Shown here one piece after another: positions 7,326 to 17,713 of a stretch of DNA of 64,000 nt (within the stretch, counting starts at the first letter, position 1; the number at the start of each line of letters is the position of its first letter). Under the pieces are notes generated by a model. The model ran no database searches and was not told the DNA's origin. It saw only the letters and a list, made by a program, of their open reading frames with translations. Made by a program: the position numbers and the translations under genes. The stretch is taken from NCBI RefSeq assembly GCF_014490665.1, contig NZ_CP061038.1:5133461-5197460 (forward strand), given 5' to 3'. This DNA is from Sphingomonas alpina. GTDB lineage: Bacteria > Pseudomonadota > Alphaproteobacteria > Sphingomonadales > Sphingomonadaceae.

Positions 7326-10300
7326 ATGAATATGGAAAGCGTGTTTGGCAGGGTATTCGGCCGCAAGGGAGCAGGTGCGGAAACACCCCGGGCGTCAAAC
7401 GGCGGCGCGCAATTGCACCCGGCAATGGCGGCTGAACTGCAGCGGCTCGAACATTACCGCCCGGGCCTTGGCCGCGCGGCAATGCACTATGTCGCGAGCG
7501 GCGAACGCCTGGATGCACTCGATGCGATCGCGGCGCTGAGCCAGGCCAATCTTGTCGCAACCTCGTCCTACCAGAAGGCCGAGCCGACACTTTCCGTTAT
7601 GCTCGGCAAGACCAGCCAGGCGCTGGTCAGGGGCGAAATCCAGCCAGGACCGGAGGTGTTGCGTCTGCTCCAGGTCCGCATCGCGACCAAATATGTCAGG
7701 GCGCCGTGGAACAAGCAGCTGACCGACGCGGAACTGGCGGTGACCGGGCTGAACGAAATGCTGTATCACGGGCTGTCTCTCATGCAGGGCAATTACAAGG
7801 TTAAGTGGGAGGAAGTGATTCCACTCAAGACCGCCTTTGCCCATTTCCGGCAAGTCGGCGGCACCTTGCTGGACCTGTTTGCGCTGATCCTGCGTCGAAC
7901 GGAAAGCGAGTTCGTTACGCAATCGGTCGGCAGCTGGTCCGCCAGCGACGACCTTGCCGGTTATCTCAACACCTATCCCGCCGCCTTTGCCGAAGCGCTG
8001 CGCCTTGCCGAACCGAGGCCCCGCGCAAACGGCGTAAAGCTGGCCGAATATCACAAAGCAACATCGGCGCCGGAGATCGAGTCGGTCCTGGTCGCCATGT
8101 TGACCCGGCCGTTCGATCAAAATGACCGCGAAATCGCTACGTCCGCGCTTGCCCGGCTCGCCCCGGAACAACTCCTGAACTGGCTCCAACGCTACCTTCC
8201 GCAGGCGGATATCGATACGCGTTACGGCCTTGTCCAAGCAGCGGGACGCAATGGCGCGGCAACAATTCTCGCCCTTCTGGCCGAACGCGCGAAGGTCGAA
8301 AAGGCGGCCAAGGTGCAAGCCGCAATTCAGGCAATCCTAGAGGTCGACGCGGTTGAGGAAGCGCCGCCCATCGATGGCCAACCCAATGCATCCGGTTATG
8401 CCGCTATCGACGGCAGCTTCGTGACCCTGCCCCCGCTCGCGGATTTGGGCGAGCCCGAGACGGGCTCAGCCAGCGCGGAGGACCGCGCCGCCTTCATGCG
8501 GATCGTCGAGGCGATCGTTGCGCATCGCACCAGCCTGTCCGAGGAGAGCTGCGACCGAACCCGCTTCTTTCATCGCCTTGACGATAACGATATCGACGCG
8601 ACCTTTGAACTGATGACGCAGGGGGCGCCACTGCGTCCCGGCACGACCTACGCCCTCGTCAGCGCTATCAGGCAACGCGAGGACGGACGTGCATGGTATG
8701 CGGGCTATCTCGGACGGCTGCCGGTTGGCGCGGCATTGCGGGCGCTGATGGCCAATGGTTACAGCGAAATGCGCCTTTTGACCGGTGCCGACACCTATAT
8801 CCGGGAAAGCGAGCGGTTCGCGCTGGATCGCCTCGGCCACTGGATTGCAGACCATGGCATTGGGCTGCGCGAGATCGAAACCGCCAATCACGCGGCAAAG
8901 ACGGGACTATCCTTTTCGCAGGCGGCGAACGATCCCGCGTTCAACCCGGCTTTGCACTTGCGCGAAATTCTCAACCGGCAACAGCTGAGTTACGACCGCC
9001 GCAGCGTATTCGAATCGCTCCGGGATCTCGATCCGCGCGCCGTCTGGCCTTGGCTAGCCGGCAACATGGGCGTTCTCGACGAAGCCTTGGGCCTGAAGCC
9101 GGCCGAAAAACCGATCCCGCTCGACCGCGCGCTGGAGGCGCTGGAACTGCTCCCGCGGATGCCGCAACGCTATTTCGCAAAGCTTCTGGACATCGCAGTG
9201 TCGGAAAAACGCCCGCTGCGACGTCGGGCCATGGCGCTGCTTCGCGACGGCCGAGATCTGACAACACGCATAGAGGCATTGCTCGACGACAAGCGCCAGC
9301 TGGTGCGGAGCAACGCCGCGACATGGCTCGCCGACATCCGGTCGACGGCCAGCGAAGGCGCGTTGCGCAAGCGCCTGAAGAACGAGAAATCCGATCCGGT
9401 TCGCGCGGCGCTGATCGAAAGCCTGCAGCGCATGGGCTTCGACCTTTCCGACGTGATTGGCCCTCTCACGCTGATCGCCGAGGCCGAAGCAGCCTTCGCC
9501 AAGGCCGCGCCGAACCTGCCCGCCTGGCTCACCGCCAACGGACTTCCCGCACCGCACTTCCGCGATGGCTCCACCGTTCCGCAGTTGCTCGTGCAGCACT
9601 GGCTGGCATTGGCGATCCGGCTCAAGGATCCGGCCGCCAGCGGACAGTTCGGAATCTACCTCGACCAGTTGCTGCAAGACGATGCACGGACCTTTTCGAA
9701 CTGGGTATTGGATGCCTGGATTGCCTTCGATACCCACACCTCGTCGCTCGAAGAGGCCACTGCCTACGCCATGGCGAACTACCAGCAGCATTTTTCGTGG
9801 CTGTGCCGTTACACCAAGCCGCCCGGATTGCGCGAGGAAGTGATCGCGCAAATGACCCGGGAAAAAACAGGCGAGTTGCTCAACTCGGGCTCCGAGGCCA
9901 AGGGCATGCTCGCCCTTGCCTGCCGCGCCGATCCAGTCTTTGCCGCCAACCGGGTACGCTGGTTCCTGAAGAAGCATGGGCGACGCTCCAACCAAGCGAT
10001 GGCGCTGCTGGAAGTGCTGGCCGGAATCGGCCAGCCCGTGGCGCTGCAAGTGGTGATCGCCGCCTCGGTCCGGCTCAAGCAGAAGAGCACTCAGGCCCGC
10101 GCCGCCGAGATCGCCGAACGCTATGCCGAAGATCGCGGCTGGAGTTTCGATGAACTGGCTGACCGCACCGTGCCCAGCGCCGGGTTCGATGACGACGGTG
10201 TATTGGAACTGCCCAGCGGCGAGGATGGGAAGCTCTACACCGCCCGACTCGATGCCATGCTGGCGATCCATCTGTTCAATCCGGACGACAAGGCGGTGAA

Positions 10301-11111
10301 GAGCCTGCCCGCAGGGGACGACGAAGCCACCCGGGAATCGAAAAAGGCCTTCGCCGGGGCCAAGAAAGAACTGGCACAGGTCATCGAACTTCAAGGTACC
10401 CGCCTGTTCGAAGCGATGTGCGTCGAACGCGCCTGGCCGGTGGCCGATTGGCGGTTGGCCTTCCATGAACATCCGGTAATGCGCCGGCTGGTCGAGCGAC
10501 TGGTCTGGCAGGGGCTGAACGAGGACGGCCATCCGCTCGGGCTATTCCGGCCAACCCAGGAGGGCGATTTCACCGATGCCGGAGACAATCCGGTCGATAT
10601 CGACGGCTTCGCCAAGGTCCGGCTGGCCCATGGCGCGTTAACCGACGAAGCGACCTGCCGGGCTTGGGCTGGCCACCTCAAGGACTATGAGATCAAACCC
10701 TTCCTCGCCCAGTTCGACACCCTGCGCGCGCCGCTTTCCGCCGAACAGGGCGAAGCCGAGGCAATTCTCGACCGCCAGGGCTGGAAGGCCGACAGCCTGA
10801 CGTTCCGGGGTGCAGCGGAGAAACGCGGCTACGAACGAATCATGCGCGATGGCGGCGGTTGCCACGAGTATGAGAAGAAGTTCCCCAGCCACGGCATCAC
10901 CGCCACGATCTTCCACACCGGCTCCCATGCCGTGGACGAGAACAACCCGCTCGCACTCAAGGAACTTCATTTCACCAAACAAGGCCATCGCGGGACCTAT
11001 CGCATCAAGGACGTCCCACCGGTGATGCTGGCCGAGTGCTGGGCCGACTATCATGCAGTCGCCGCCAGGGGCGCATTCGATCCGGAGTGGGAGAAACTCT
11101 CGCCCTGGTGA
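7326..11111 (+). CDS. DUF4132 domain-containing protein (YehI/MolR-like)
   Basis: 1261 aa from ATG 7326 (a TTG two codons upstream is also possible). The protein is long and helical with many HEAT-like alpha-solenoid pieces (for example DLDPRAVWPWLAG, PRMPQRYFAKLLDIAVSEKR, repeated 'LLDDKRQLVRSNAATWLADIR'-type helices) and ends in a DUF4132 domain (LGLFRPTQEGDFTDA, LAHGALTDEATCRAWAGHL, KDVPPVMLAECWADY). The minus-strand gene at 17713-21435 is a paralogue with the same landmarks. In E. coli the relative yehI sits with yehL, yehM, yehP and yehQ, and homologues of all of these follow here. Function is not established. Its stop is one base from the stop of the convergent SWIM gene. Confidence 0.85.
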   Translation: MNMESVFGRVFGRKGAGAETPRASNGGAQLHPAMAAELQRLEHYRPGLGRAAMHYVASGERLDALDAIAALSQANLVATSSYQKAEPTLSVMLGKTSQALVRGEIQPGPEVLRLLQVRIATKYVRAPWNKQLTDAELAVTGLNEMLYHGLSLMQGNYKVKWEEVIPLKTAFAHFRQVGGTLLDLFALILRRTESEFVTQSVGSWSASDDLAGYLNTYPAAFAEALRLAEPRPRANGVKLAEYHKATSAPEIESVLVAMLTRPFDQNDREIATSALARLAPEQLLNWLQRYLPQADIDTRYGLVQAAGRNGAATILALLAERAKVEKAAKVQAAIQAILEVDAVEEAPPIDGQPNASGYAAIDGSFVTLPPLADLGEPETGSASAEDRAAFMRIVEAIVAHRTSLSEESCDRTRFFHRLDDNDIDATFELMTQGAPLRPGTTYALVSAIRQREDGRAWYAGYLGRLPVGAALRALMANGYSEMRLLTGADTYIRESERFALDRLGHWIADHGIGLREIETANHAAKTGLSFSQAANDPAFNPALHLREILNRQQLSYDRRSVFESLRDLDPRAVWPWLAGNMGVLDEALGLKPAEKPIPLDRALEALELLPRMPQRYFAKLLDIAVSEKRPLRRRAMALLRDGRDLTTRIEALLDDKRQLVRSNAATWLADIRSTASEGALRKRLKNEKSDPVRAALIESLQRMGFDLSDVIGPLTLIAEAEAAFAKAAPNLPAWLTANGLPAPHFRDGSTVPQLLVQHWLALAIRLKDPAASGQFGIYLDQLLQDDARTFSNWVLDAWIAFDTHTSSLEEATAYAMANYQQHFSWLCRYTKPPGLREEVIAQMTREKTGELLNSGSEAKGMLALACRADPVFAANRVRWFLKKHGRRSNQAMALLEVLAGIGQPVALQVVIAASVRLKQKSTQARAAEIAERYAEDRGWSFDELADRTVPSAGFDDDGVLELPSGEDGKLYTARLDAMLAIHLFNPDDKAVKSLPAGDDEATRESKKAFAGAKKELAQVIELQGTRLFEAMCVERAWPVADWRLAFHEHPVMRRLVERLVWQGLNEDGHPLGLFRPTQEGDFTDAGDNPVDIDGFAKVRLAHGALTDEATCRAWAGHLKDYEIKPFLAQFDTLRAPLSAEQGEAEAILDRQGWKADSLTFRGAAEKRGYERIMRDGGGCHEYEKKFPSHGITATIFHTGSHAVDENNPLALKELHFTKQGHRGTYRIKDVPPVMLAECWADYHAVAARGAFDPEWEKLSPW

Positions 11112-11112
11112 C

Positions 11113-13148
11113 CTATCGCAGCAAGGGCGCTCCGCAGCGCTGCTGGCGGGCCACCAGCAGGCCATAGGCCGCGACGAGAAGCGTTGGTGCATCCTGTACA
11201 CCGCGGATCAGAGCGGCCAGCGCCGGCAGGCCATGATGATCGAGCCGGTCGGCATGGGCGGCAAGCCCCCGGGCGATCTGGTGTCGAGCGATTGCGCCAG
11301 TGCAGGACCGATCTCCGCCCGGTCCAGCAGTTGCCGCCACGCCGCAGCCAACGCCGCCTCAGTGCCCCCACGCTGACGCCGGATGAAACGCCGCGCGCCG
11401 CTTTTCCGCAACCGTTCCAGCCAGCCGCGCATAGCGTGGCCAGCCTGTTGCCGACCATGGGTATAGGGCCGCCGCCACAGCGAAAGGTCGACTGGGTCGT
11501 CGGCGCCGAACAACGTGATCGGCCGCGCTTCCAGCTGTTCGCCCGCACGGACCAGCCGTACCAGCACCATGCCTTCCCATCCGCTGCGCACATGCGCTTC
11601 CAGCGCTCCGATGGCGGTCGCCACCGGCTCTTCGTGATCCAGCGTCAACGCCAGCCATTCGCCTGCCGTATCGCGCACGGGCCAGACGAGTTGTTGCGTG
11701 AGATCGTCGAAATAGGGCAAGCCAACCGCGCTGGGCGATAAGAGGCAGGCGACCGCTGTGTCGCCAGCATCGAGGCCCAGGCCAGTCTGCCGAAGCCAGG
11801 TTTCCCGAAGGTCCCTCCATTCGCGGACGATACCTGGCCAGCGAGGATCCGGACGCACGTGGCGGGCGATGATCACGGCACGCGCGCTGGCTGGCGCGGA
11901 AAGGCGGTCGTCGACGGACAGGCGCGATTCTTCAAGCGCGATCCGGGCATGCGCCAGCACGGCCAGCGGTTCGGCCTGCCACATCGCCTGCGTACGCCAG
12001 GCTTCGGCTGGCGCAAATGCGGGGTCCTGGCCCGCCCCACGCGCCAAGGAGGTCGAGAGCCAGCGTCCGGTCTCCGGCTCGATGAACCAGGCGGTCACGC
12101 CCCGCGCGCCGGTATCGGTGCGCCAGCGCTCACCCCCGCAGCCGACCAGTGTGAGCGGGGCGGCGGGCGCGAAATCTCGCCGCACCTTGCCGGCGAGACT
12201 TGCCCGCCGGTCGGGCTCGATGCCGGCAAGTGCCCGCGTCAAAACAAAGGCAGTAGCGGCGAGCTCGAGCATGCGATCGGAGTCGAAGGCAAGCGCGCGT
12301 TGCCGTCGCAGCCGCAACTGCGCGGCAATCGCGCGCAGCATCGTCGAAAGGCGCGGCAGACTGTCCGCGCGCGAGGATACCGAGAGCTCGAAGAGCGATT
12401 CCTCGAGCGGCAACGGCGCGAGGTTGAAGCCCAGCATCGCGACTTCGCCAAGGCTTGCCGCGACACGGCGCAGGAAGGCGGAGTCGATCTCCACCTCTGC
12501 CGGTAAAGTCTCATCCTCGACCGGCTCAGGCAAGGTCGCGCCGAAGTGGCGATGCGCGGCCAGAACTGCGGCAGCATGATAGGCCTTTACGCGTGCCTTG
12601 ACTGCCTTTGAGACGATACCGTCAAAACCCTGGCCGCGCAGGATGCGAATGGGGTCGTCCAGGTCGGCGAAGACGACCGAGATGGCGTTTGGGGCCGGCT
12701 CCACCTGCTGGACCGTTGCTACGAGTTCCAGCGCCGCACGCCAGCCGGCCTTGCCTGACCAGCGTTCAAGCGCGGTGAGGTCCAGCGCGGCGAGAATGTC
12801 CTCCGATTTGGACAGCGCCTCCGCGACCTCTCCTTCCCCGGTCGCACTATCCTCGATCGCCTGAAGGAACAGCACGGCCGCGATGCGATGGCGGCAGATA
12901 GCGACCGATTTGCAGGCGCAGTCGGCCGCGCGGGGGCCCCGCGCGTCGAGCGTCACCAGTTGGCCGTCCGCCTCGACCGCTGCCTTGCCTTCGCCGGCGG
13001 AGACCAGCCGCAGCTTACCCTCTTCGACGTCGCGATGCGCGCGCCGGACCAGTCCGGGGTTGGAAAGCGTTGCCAGCGCGGCATCGTCGAACGCGGCCAG
13101 GCCGACCCGCAAAGCGGCATCGATCACGCGATCACGCTCCCGATCCAC
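11113..13148 (-). CDS. yehQ: SWIM zinc finger protein (YehQ-like), apparent frameshift near its 3' end
   Basis: GTG start at 13148, overlapping the VWA gene by 25 bp. A SWIM finger is visible at about residues 75-87: CAC-x5-CRH, i.e. C-x-C-x5-C-x-H, which binds zinc and contacts DNA or protein. The main frame stops at 11208 after an unlikely tail; shifting by one base at a run of five G (plus-strand CCCCC) near 11268-11272 gives LAAHADRLDHHGLPALAALI and ends at 11113, one base from the convergent DUF4132 stop. One inserted base restores a protein of about 678 aa, near YehQ size. I therefore annotate the full span; as written the sequence would make a 646-aa product with an altered C-terminus. 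The break is either real or a homopolymer sequencing error. Confidence 0.82.
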
Positions 13149-14259
13149 TCGGCGAACCGGTCGGGCGTGAGCGCTGCAATCTGCATTCCGCGTTCTGCCA
13201 GCCGCTCGGCCATGCGCCGGTCATAGACCGGGGCGGCATCATCGCTGAGCGCGCCGAGCCCCAGCAGCGTGACCCGGGCCGATGCCATGCGCTGCGCCGC
13301 GGCGAGCATGCGCGGCACGGATCCGCCCTCCTCGAAATCGCTGACGAGGACGAAGACGGTACGGGTCGGCTGGGTGACCAATTTCTCGCAATACTCCATC
13401 GCCGCGGCGATGTTGGTGCCGCCGCCCAGCTGTACCGACATCAGGACCTCGACCGGGTCATGCGATTCGCTGGACAGGTCGACGATCGCGGTATCGAAGA
13501 CAATCAGCTTCACATCGACCGCGGGCAGGGCGGTGAGGATCGAGGCCATGACCGCGGCGTAGATGGTGGAAGCCAGCATCGACCCCGATTGGTCGACGCA
13601 CAGGATGATCGTCCAAGGCAGTCGCCGCCGGCTGCGACCATAGAAGCGCAGGCGATCAGCGACGATCACGCCGCGTGTCGCATCCCAATTCTTGAGATTG
13701 TCGCGGATCGTGGCGCGCCAGTCGAAATTCTGCATCGACTTGAGCTGACTTCGACGGAAGCGATTGGGGCGCCCCGCCAGCGCTGCCTCGACGCGCGGAC
13801 GCAGGCGCCGGACGATATCCTCGACGATCTTGCGCGCCACGTCGCGGATCTTCTCGCGCATCGCCGGATCGGCGAGCCCCTTGTACGCGATCAGCGACTT
13901 GAGCAGGTCCTTGTTCGGCTCGAGCGCATCAAGCACCGCAGGATCCTTGACCAGTTCCGCCATGCCGAGATTGTCGATCGCATGCGCTTGCACCGTTTCG
14001 CAGACCGACTGAGGGAAGAGATCGCGCAACTCGCCGAGCCAACCGAGCGGCGTCAGCTGGCTTGGATCGAGCGACCCACCGCGTCCCCCGCCATTCTTGT
14101 CTCGTCGCAGGCCGCGTTTCTCCATCTCGCGGGCATAGAGATAGTCGAGCGCTCTATCGGCACGGCGCTCTGCTCCAGTCATCCCATCGGGGGGAGTGAG
14201 CGATCGGCATAGCGTCCCAAAGCCAGCCGCCAGCGCCTTAGGACGACAGGGTCGCTCAT
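13124..14259 (-). CDS. yehP: VWA domain protein (YehP-like), apparent frameshift near its 5' end
   Basis: The main frame (13124 to about 14190) holds a von Willebrand A domain with a MIDAS motif, CVDQSGSM, and later VQLGGGTNIAAA and VFVLVSDFEEGG. The expected N-terminus is in another frame: ATG 14259 forms an ATGA overlap with the DUF5682 stop and reads MSDPVVLRRWRLALGRYAD, matching the RWR-L-LG start of YehP. It runs out of frame at six C (plus-strand GGGGGG, 14189-14194). One extra C joins both parts into a 378-aa protein, the YehP length. MoxR-VWA pairs usually act as a chaperone/metal-insertase module; the partner MoxR gene is two genes upstream. As written, translation from 14259 would stop after 26 codons. 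Confidence 0.82.
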
Positions 14260-16613
14260 GCACCAACGCCGTCGCGCGCGAGCACGAGTACCAGTTCGCG
14301 GTCGAGCGCGAGATTGGCGGCAAGCTCGGCCTCGGAGATATCGACGATTGTGGCCAACTGCCCCGGCTGCGCCCCGATGCGGATCGCCACTTCCTCGGCC
14401 AGCCGGTCGATCTCGCGCGGATCGAGCGGCATCAGCGCGAGACGGAGGTGCGGCAGCAGCGCCAGGAACCCCTCCTCGTCGAGGCCCGCGATCAGTTCGT
14501 CGAGCGTCGCGACGATCTCCGGCAACGTCCAGAGGAGTTCGCGCGCGATGGCGATGATGCCGCCCAGGAACGCCAGCCGTTCGGCAGGATTGACATAGCT
14601 GCTCGCCAGTTCGCCGCTGAGCCGGGCCTTCAACTCGTCTGCATCGGTCTTGCCGTCGATCACGACGAAAGCCATCACCGCGCCCGCAAGCATCGGTGCC
14701 AGCGGCTGGGCCTGCAGCCGGGAGAGCGCTTCATCGAATAATGCGATCTCGATCGGCGTCTCCGACGAACGCGCCAGTTCGATCAGTCCGCGCAGATCGG
14801 CCAGCGCGCTCACTGCATCTCGCACCTGCTCCGGCCCGAAATCGGCCAATCCGGGCAGGAGCACCAGCACGCGCCGCCACGCGGCACCGATCAGATGGTC
14901 GAGCGGGGCGGTCTCGACGATTCCCAGCGTCTCGCGGCCACGGCGCAGCAGCACGAGATCGGTCAGAGCCGCGACGACCGAGCCCAATTGCGGGTCCTCG
15001 ATCACCTGCTGTTCGACCAGTGCGAGGATCGCATAGGCTTCGGTGCCCAGCCCGGCGCGGCAGGCAGCGGAGAAAAGGTCGATCGCGGCGAGTGCGCTGC
15101 GCCCCTTGCCATGCTCGGAAAGCTCGGCGAGCTTCTGGGCCAGGACGAACGCCAGTGCCTCGCCCAGAGTATCCGCCGCTTCGGACAATTCGATCAGCCT
15201 GGATTCGACCAGCGGCGACCAGGCGACCGACCAGATCTCGTGCAGCCGATCGAGCGCAACATCGTTGCGGAAATCGGGCCCGGCGGTGCGCTGGCTGAAA
15301 TTCGCCTCGACCAGCGCCATGGCATGGCAGAAGCGGCTTGCCGCGCGGTGGCGGGGCTTGCGGTAGATGTCGAGCTCGCGGCTCCGTCGTTCACCATCGG
15401 TGACGGCGAAGCCCAGCGACCGTGCCTGCGCGCGGACCGCCTCGACGAGCGGTGGCGATCCCGCCGAGGGGGGCACCTCGCCGATCGCCGTGCCGGTGAG
15501 CCATGCTCTGAGCTCGTTGAGCAAAGGCACATGTTCGGTTGGGATCTCACCCTTGATGAAGCTCGAGCGGATCGCGTCGATAATGTCATCGCGCGCAGGA
15601 AAGGGGCGTCCGCGCAGCGCCGCGAGGCGCTCGGCCTGTTCGACCGCGTTGGCGATCACCGGGAATGACGGCGCCCCCGCGCTGCCGCTGGCCCGCAGAT
15701 GCGCAGCGAAGCCGACGACCAGCGCGAGCGCGAGACCCTGTCCGCCACTGTCGCGGACCTGCCAGAGCCGGTCATAGAAGCCGGGGAGAGGAAGTCCTGC
15801 CCCATAGCCACCCAGCGCATCGAGCTGTCGCATGCCATAGCGAATCAGATAGGATCGCCCGGCATCGGCGCGCGCTGCCACCGGCTTAGCCGTGGCGGGC
15901 TCGAACAATGCCGTGGCATGGAAGCCGCCGACCACGGCCACGATCGGACCCGAGGCGGTGGCGCGGGTCTCGGCGAGAATCGCGCGCATCTGCGCCTCGC
16001 GCGCCAGCGTGCCGTCGCGTTCCAGCTGCGCCGGATCGGTCGCGGTCCGGATGCAGGCGCAATAGCGCGCGACATCGGCGAAGAAGCGCTGCCAATCGGA
16101 ATCGGCGATGCGAGCCTCGAACAATTGGTCCCACACTTCGTTGCCATCACGGCACCCTAGCTCGCGCGCGAGTGCGGTGACATAGTCGCCGACGTCGAAT
16201 GGGTGCTCATCGCTAAGCAGCGAGCGCGCTGGCTCACCCGCGTCGTCGAACACCATCTCGCGCGCGGTCGAGGACAGGTCGATGAAGCGGGCTTGCAGCC
16301 CCTGCGCCGCGGCCGCCTGCAGCGCAACCAGTTCCGGGCTGTGCGCGCAAAAGGGAAAATAGCTCGCCACGCGGCGCGTCGCCTGGCCCGCTACGGCCTC
16401 ACGCAGCGAGACGATCGCAACCGGCGCGCGGGTACGCGGATCGCATAGCTGCTCGATCAACGGATCGAAGTCGCATGGCCCCTCGACCAGGATTGCCACC
16501 GGCTGCACCGCCGCGATCAGCCGTTCCAGCTGCGCAGCGCACGCTGGGCTATGGTGCCGGATCGGCACCACCCACAGCGCACGCGTCGGATCGTGGAGGG
16601 GCACTTCGTCCAC
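14256..16613 (-). CDS. yehM: DUF5682 family protein (YehM-like)
   Basis: 785 aa from GTG 16613, which lies just after the MoxR stop codon; the frame is open to 16664 but upstream starts would overlap the ATPase gene. The N-terminus (VVPIRHHSPACAAQLERLI, then AILVEGPCDFDPLI) is typical of DUF5682, with a His-His-Ser-Pro near the start and a D-F-D; a later VVAVVGGFHATAL adds a second conserved histidine. The pattern recalls TraB/PrgY-like families with a pair of Hx and E-G motifs. The rest is alpha-helical. It is the YehM equivalent in a MoxR-DUF5682-VWA-SWIM operon and probably works with these; activity unknown. Confidence 0.83.
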   Translation of the reverse strand: MDEVPLHDPTRALWVVPIRHHSPACAAQLERLIAAVQPVAILVEGPCDFDPLIEQLCDPRTRAPVAIVSLREAVAGQATRRVASYFPFCAHSPELVALQAAAAQGLQARFIDLSSTAREMVFDDAGEPARSLLSDEHPFDVGDYVTALARELGCRDGNEVWDQLFEARIADSDWQRFFADVARYCACIRTATDPAQLERDGTLAREAQMRAILAETRATASGPIVAVVGGFHATALFEPATAKPVAARADAGRSYLIRYGMRQLDALGGYGAGLPLPGFYDRLWQVRDSGGQGLALALVVGFAAHLRASGSAGAPSFPVIANAVEQAERLAALRGRPFPARDDIIDAIRSSFIKGEIPTEHVPLLNELRAWLTGTAIGEVPPSAGSPPLVEAVRAQARSLGFAVTDGERRSRELDIYRKPRHRAASRFCHAMALVEANFSQRTAGPDFRNDVALDRLHEIWSVAWSPLVESRLIELSEAADTLGEALAFVLAQKLAELSEHGKGRSALAAIDLFSAACRAGLGTEAYAILALVEQQVIEDPQLGSVVAALTDLVLLRRGRETLGIVETAPLDHLIGAAWRRVLVLLPGLADFGPEQVRDAVSALADLRGLIELARSSETPIEIALFDEALSRLQAQPLAPMLAGAVMAFVVIDGKTDADELKARLSGELASSYVNPAERLAFLGGIIAIARELLWTLPEIVATLDELIAGLDEEGFLALLPHLRLALMPLDPREIDRLAEEVAIRIGAQPGQLATIVDISEAELAANLALDRELVLVLARDGVGA

Positions 16614-16618
16614 GCCGG

Positions 16619-17713
16619 TCAGCCGAGCTTGAGCGACCGTGCCGCCTGGTAGAATTCCTTCCACGGCCCCGACCGCCCGGCACGCTCCTTGACGATATGG
16701 TCGATATAGGCGCGCAGGCGCTTGCCGTCCTCAGGCGAATCCTTGAGCACCACGCCCTGTAGCTGCCGCGCGACATGCGCCGCCGAGAGCCTGCCATCAT
16801 CGAGATAGGCGGCCTCCAGCGCGGCGGCGTGAAGGACATTGACCGCCTCCGCGGTGGACATCACTGCGTCGGGGCGGTTGAGGCTTGCGCCCTCCGCAGT
16901 GCGGCCGGTGCGCAGGTCCTGGAAGACGCGCACCAGTATTTCGGCGACATCGCGTTCGCCGTGCACCTTGACGCCGGCAGGGCCCAGCCGCTCTCCGAGC
17001 TGACGCAGTACCAATTCCTGCTCGAACGCTGGATCGGCGATGGGATGGACGGTCTCGAAATTGAAGCGGCGTTTCAGCGCGCTCGACATTTCATGGACGC
17101 CACGGTCGCGCAGATTGGCGGTGGCGATCACGTTGAAGCCGGGCGCGGCGCTGGCGACCGCATCAGGCCCGAGTTCGGGTAAAGCGAGCGCCTTTTCCGA
17201 CAGGATCGAGATCAGCGCGTCCTGCACCTCGGGCGGGCAACGGGTGATTTCCTCAAAGCGCACGATCCGCCCGCTGCGCATCGCATTGAGCACCGGCGAG
17301 GGCACCAACGCTCGTTCGCTCGGACCCTCGGCGAGAAGTAGGGCGTAGTTCCAGCCATAGCGGATATGGTCCTCGGTGGTTCCGGCCGATCCCTGCACCA
17401 CCAGCCCGGAAGTGCCGCAAATGGCAGCCGCGAGCAGTTCGGAGAGCAGCGACTTTGCCGTCCCCGGCTCACCCACCAGCATCAGCCCCTGCTGGCTCAT
17501 CAGGCTGACGATCGCGCGGTCGACCAACGGATCGTCGCCATAGAATTTGCGCGAGATACCCTGTTTGGGATCGCCGAGAAGGAAACGGCGCACCGCGCGC
17601 GGCGAGAGTTGCCAGCCCTGCGGGCGCGGGCTGGTATCGCTGGCCGCCAATGTGGCGAGTTCGGCGGCGTACCGCGCCTCGGCGGCTGGCCGCAGGATCT
17701 GTTGCTCGGCCAT
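16619..17713 (-). CDS. yehL: MoxR-type AAA+ ATPase (YehL-like)
   Basis: 364 aa from ATG 17713, which overlaps the stop of the DUF4132 gene (ATGA). Walker A is GEPGTAKS (about residue 79) and Walker B is IVRFEEIT; a sensor-1-like NVIATANLRDRG and an arginine-rich ALKRRFNFETVHP follow. These are hallmarks of MoxR/YehL ATPases, which remodel or load client proteins, often together with VWA-domain partners such as the one two genes downstream. The gene order DUF4132-MoxR-DUF5682-VWA-SWIM parallels E. coli yehI-L-M-P-Q. Normal length, no defect seen. Confidence 0.9.
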   Translation of the reverse strand: MAEQQILRPAAEARYAAELATLAASDTSPRPQGWQLSPRAVRRFLLGDPKQGISRKFYGDDPLVDRAIVSLMSQQGLMLVGEPGTAKSLLSELLAAAICGTSGLVVQGSAGTTEDHIRYGWNYALLLAEGPSERALVPSPVLNAMRSGRIVRFEEITRCPPEVQDALISILSEKALALPELGPDAVASAAPGFNVIATANLRDRGVHEMSSALKRRFNFETVHPIADPAFEQELVLRQLGERLGPAGVKVHGERDVAEILVRVFQDLRTGRTAEGASLNRPDAVMSTAEAVNVLHAAALEAAYLDDGRLSAAHVARQLQGVVLKDSPEDGKRLRAYIDHIVKERAGRSGPWKEFYQAARSLKLG

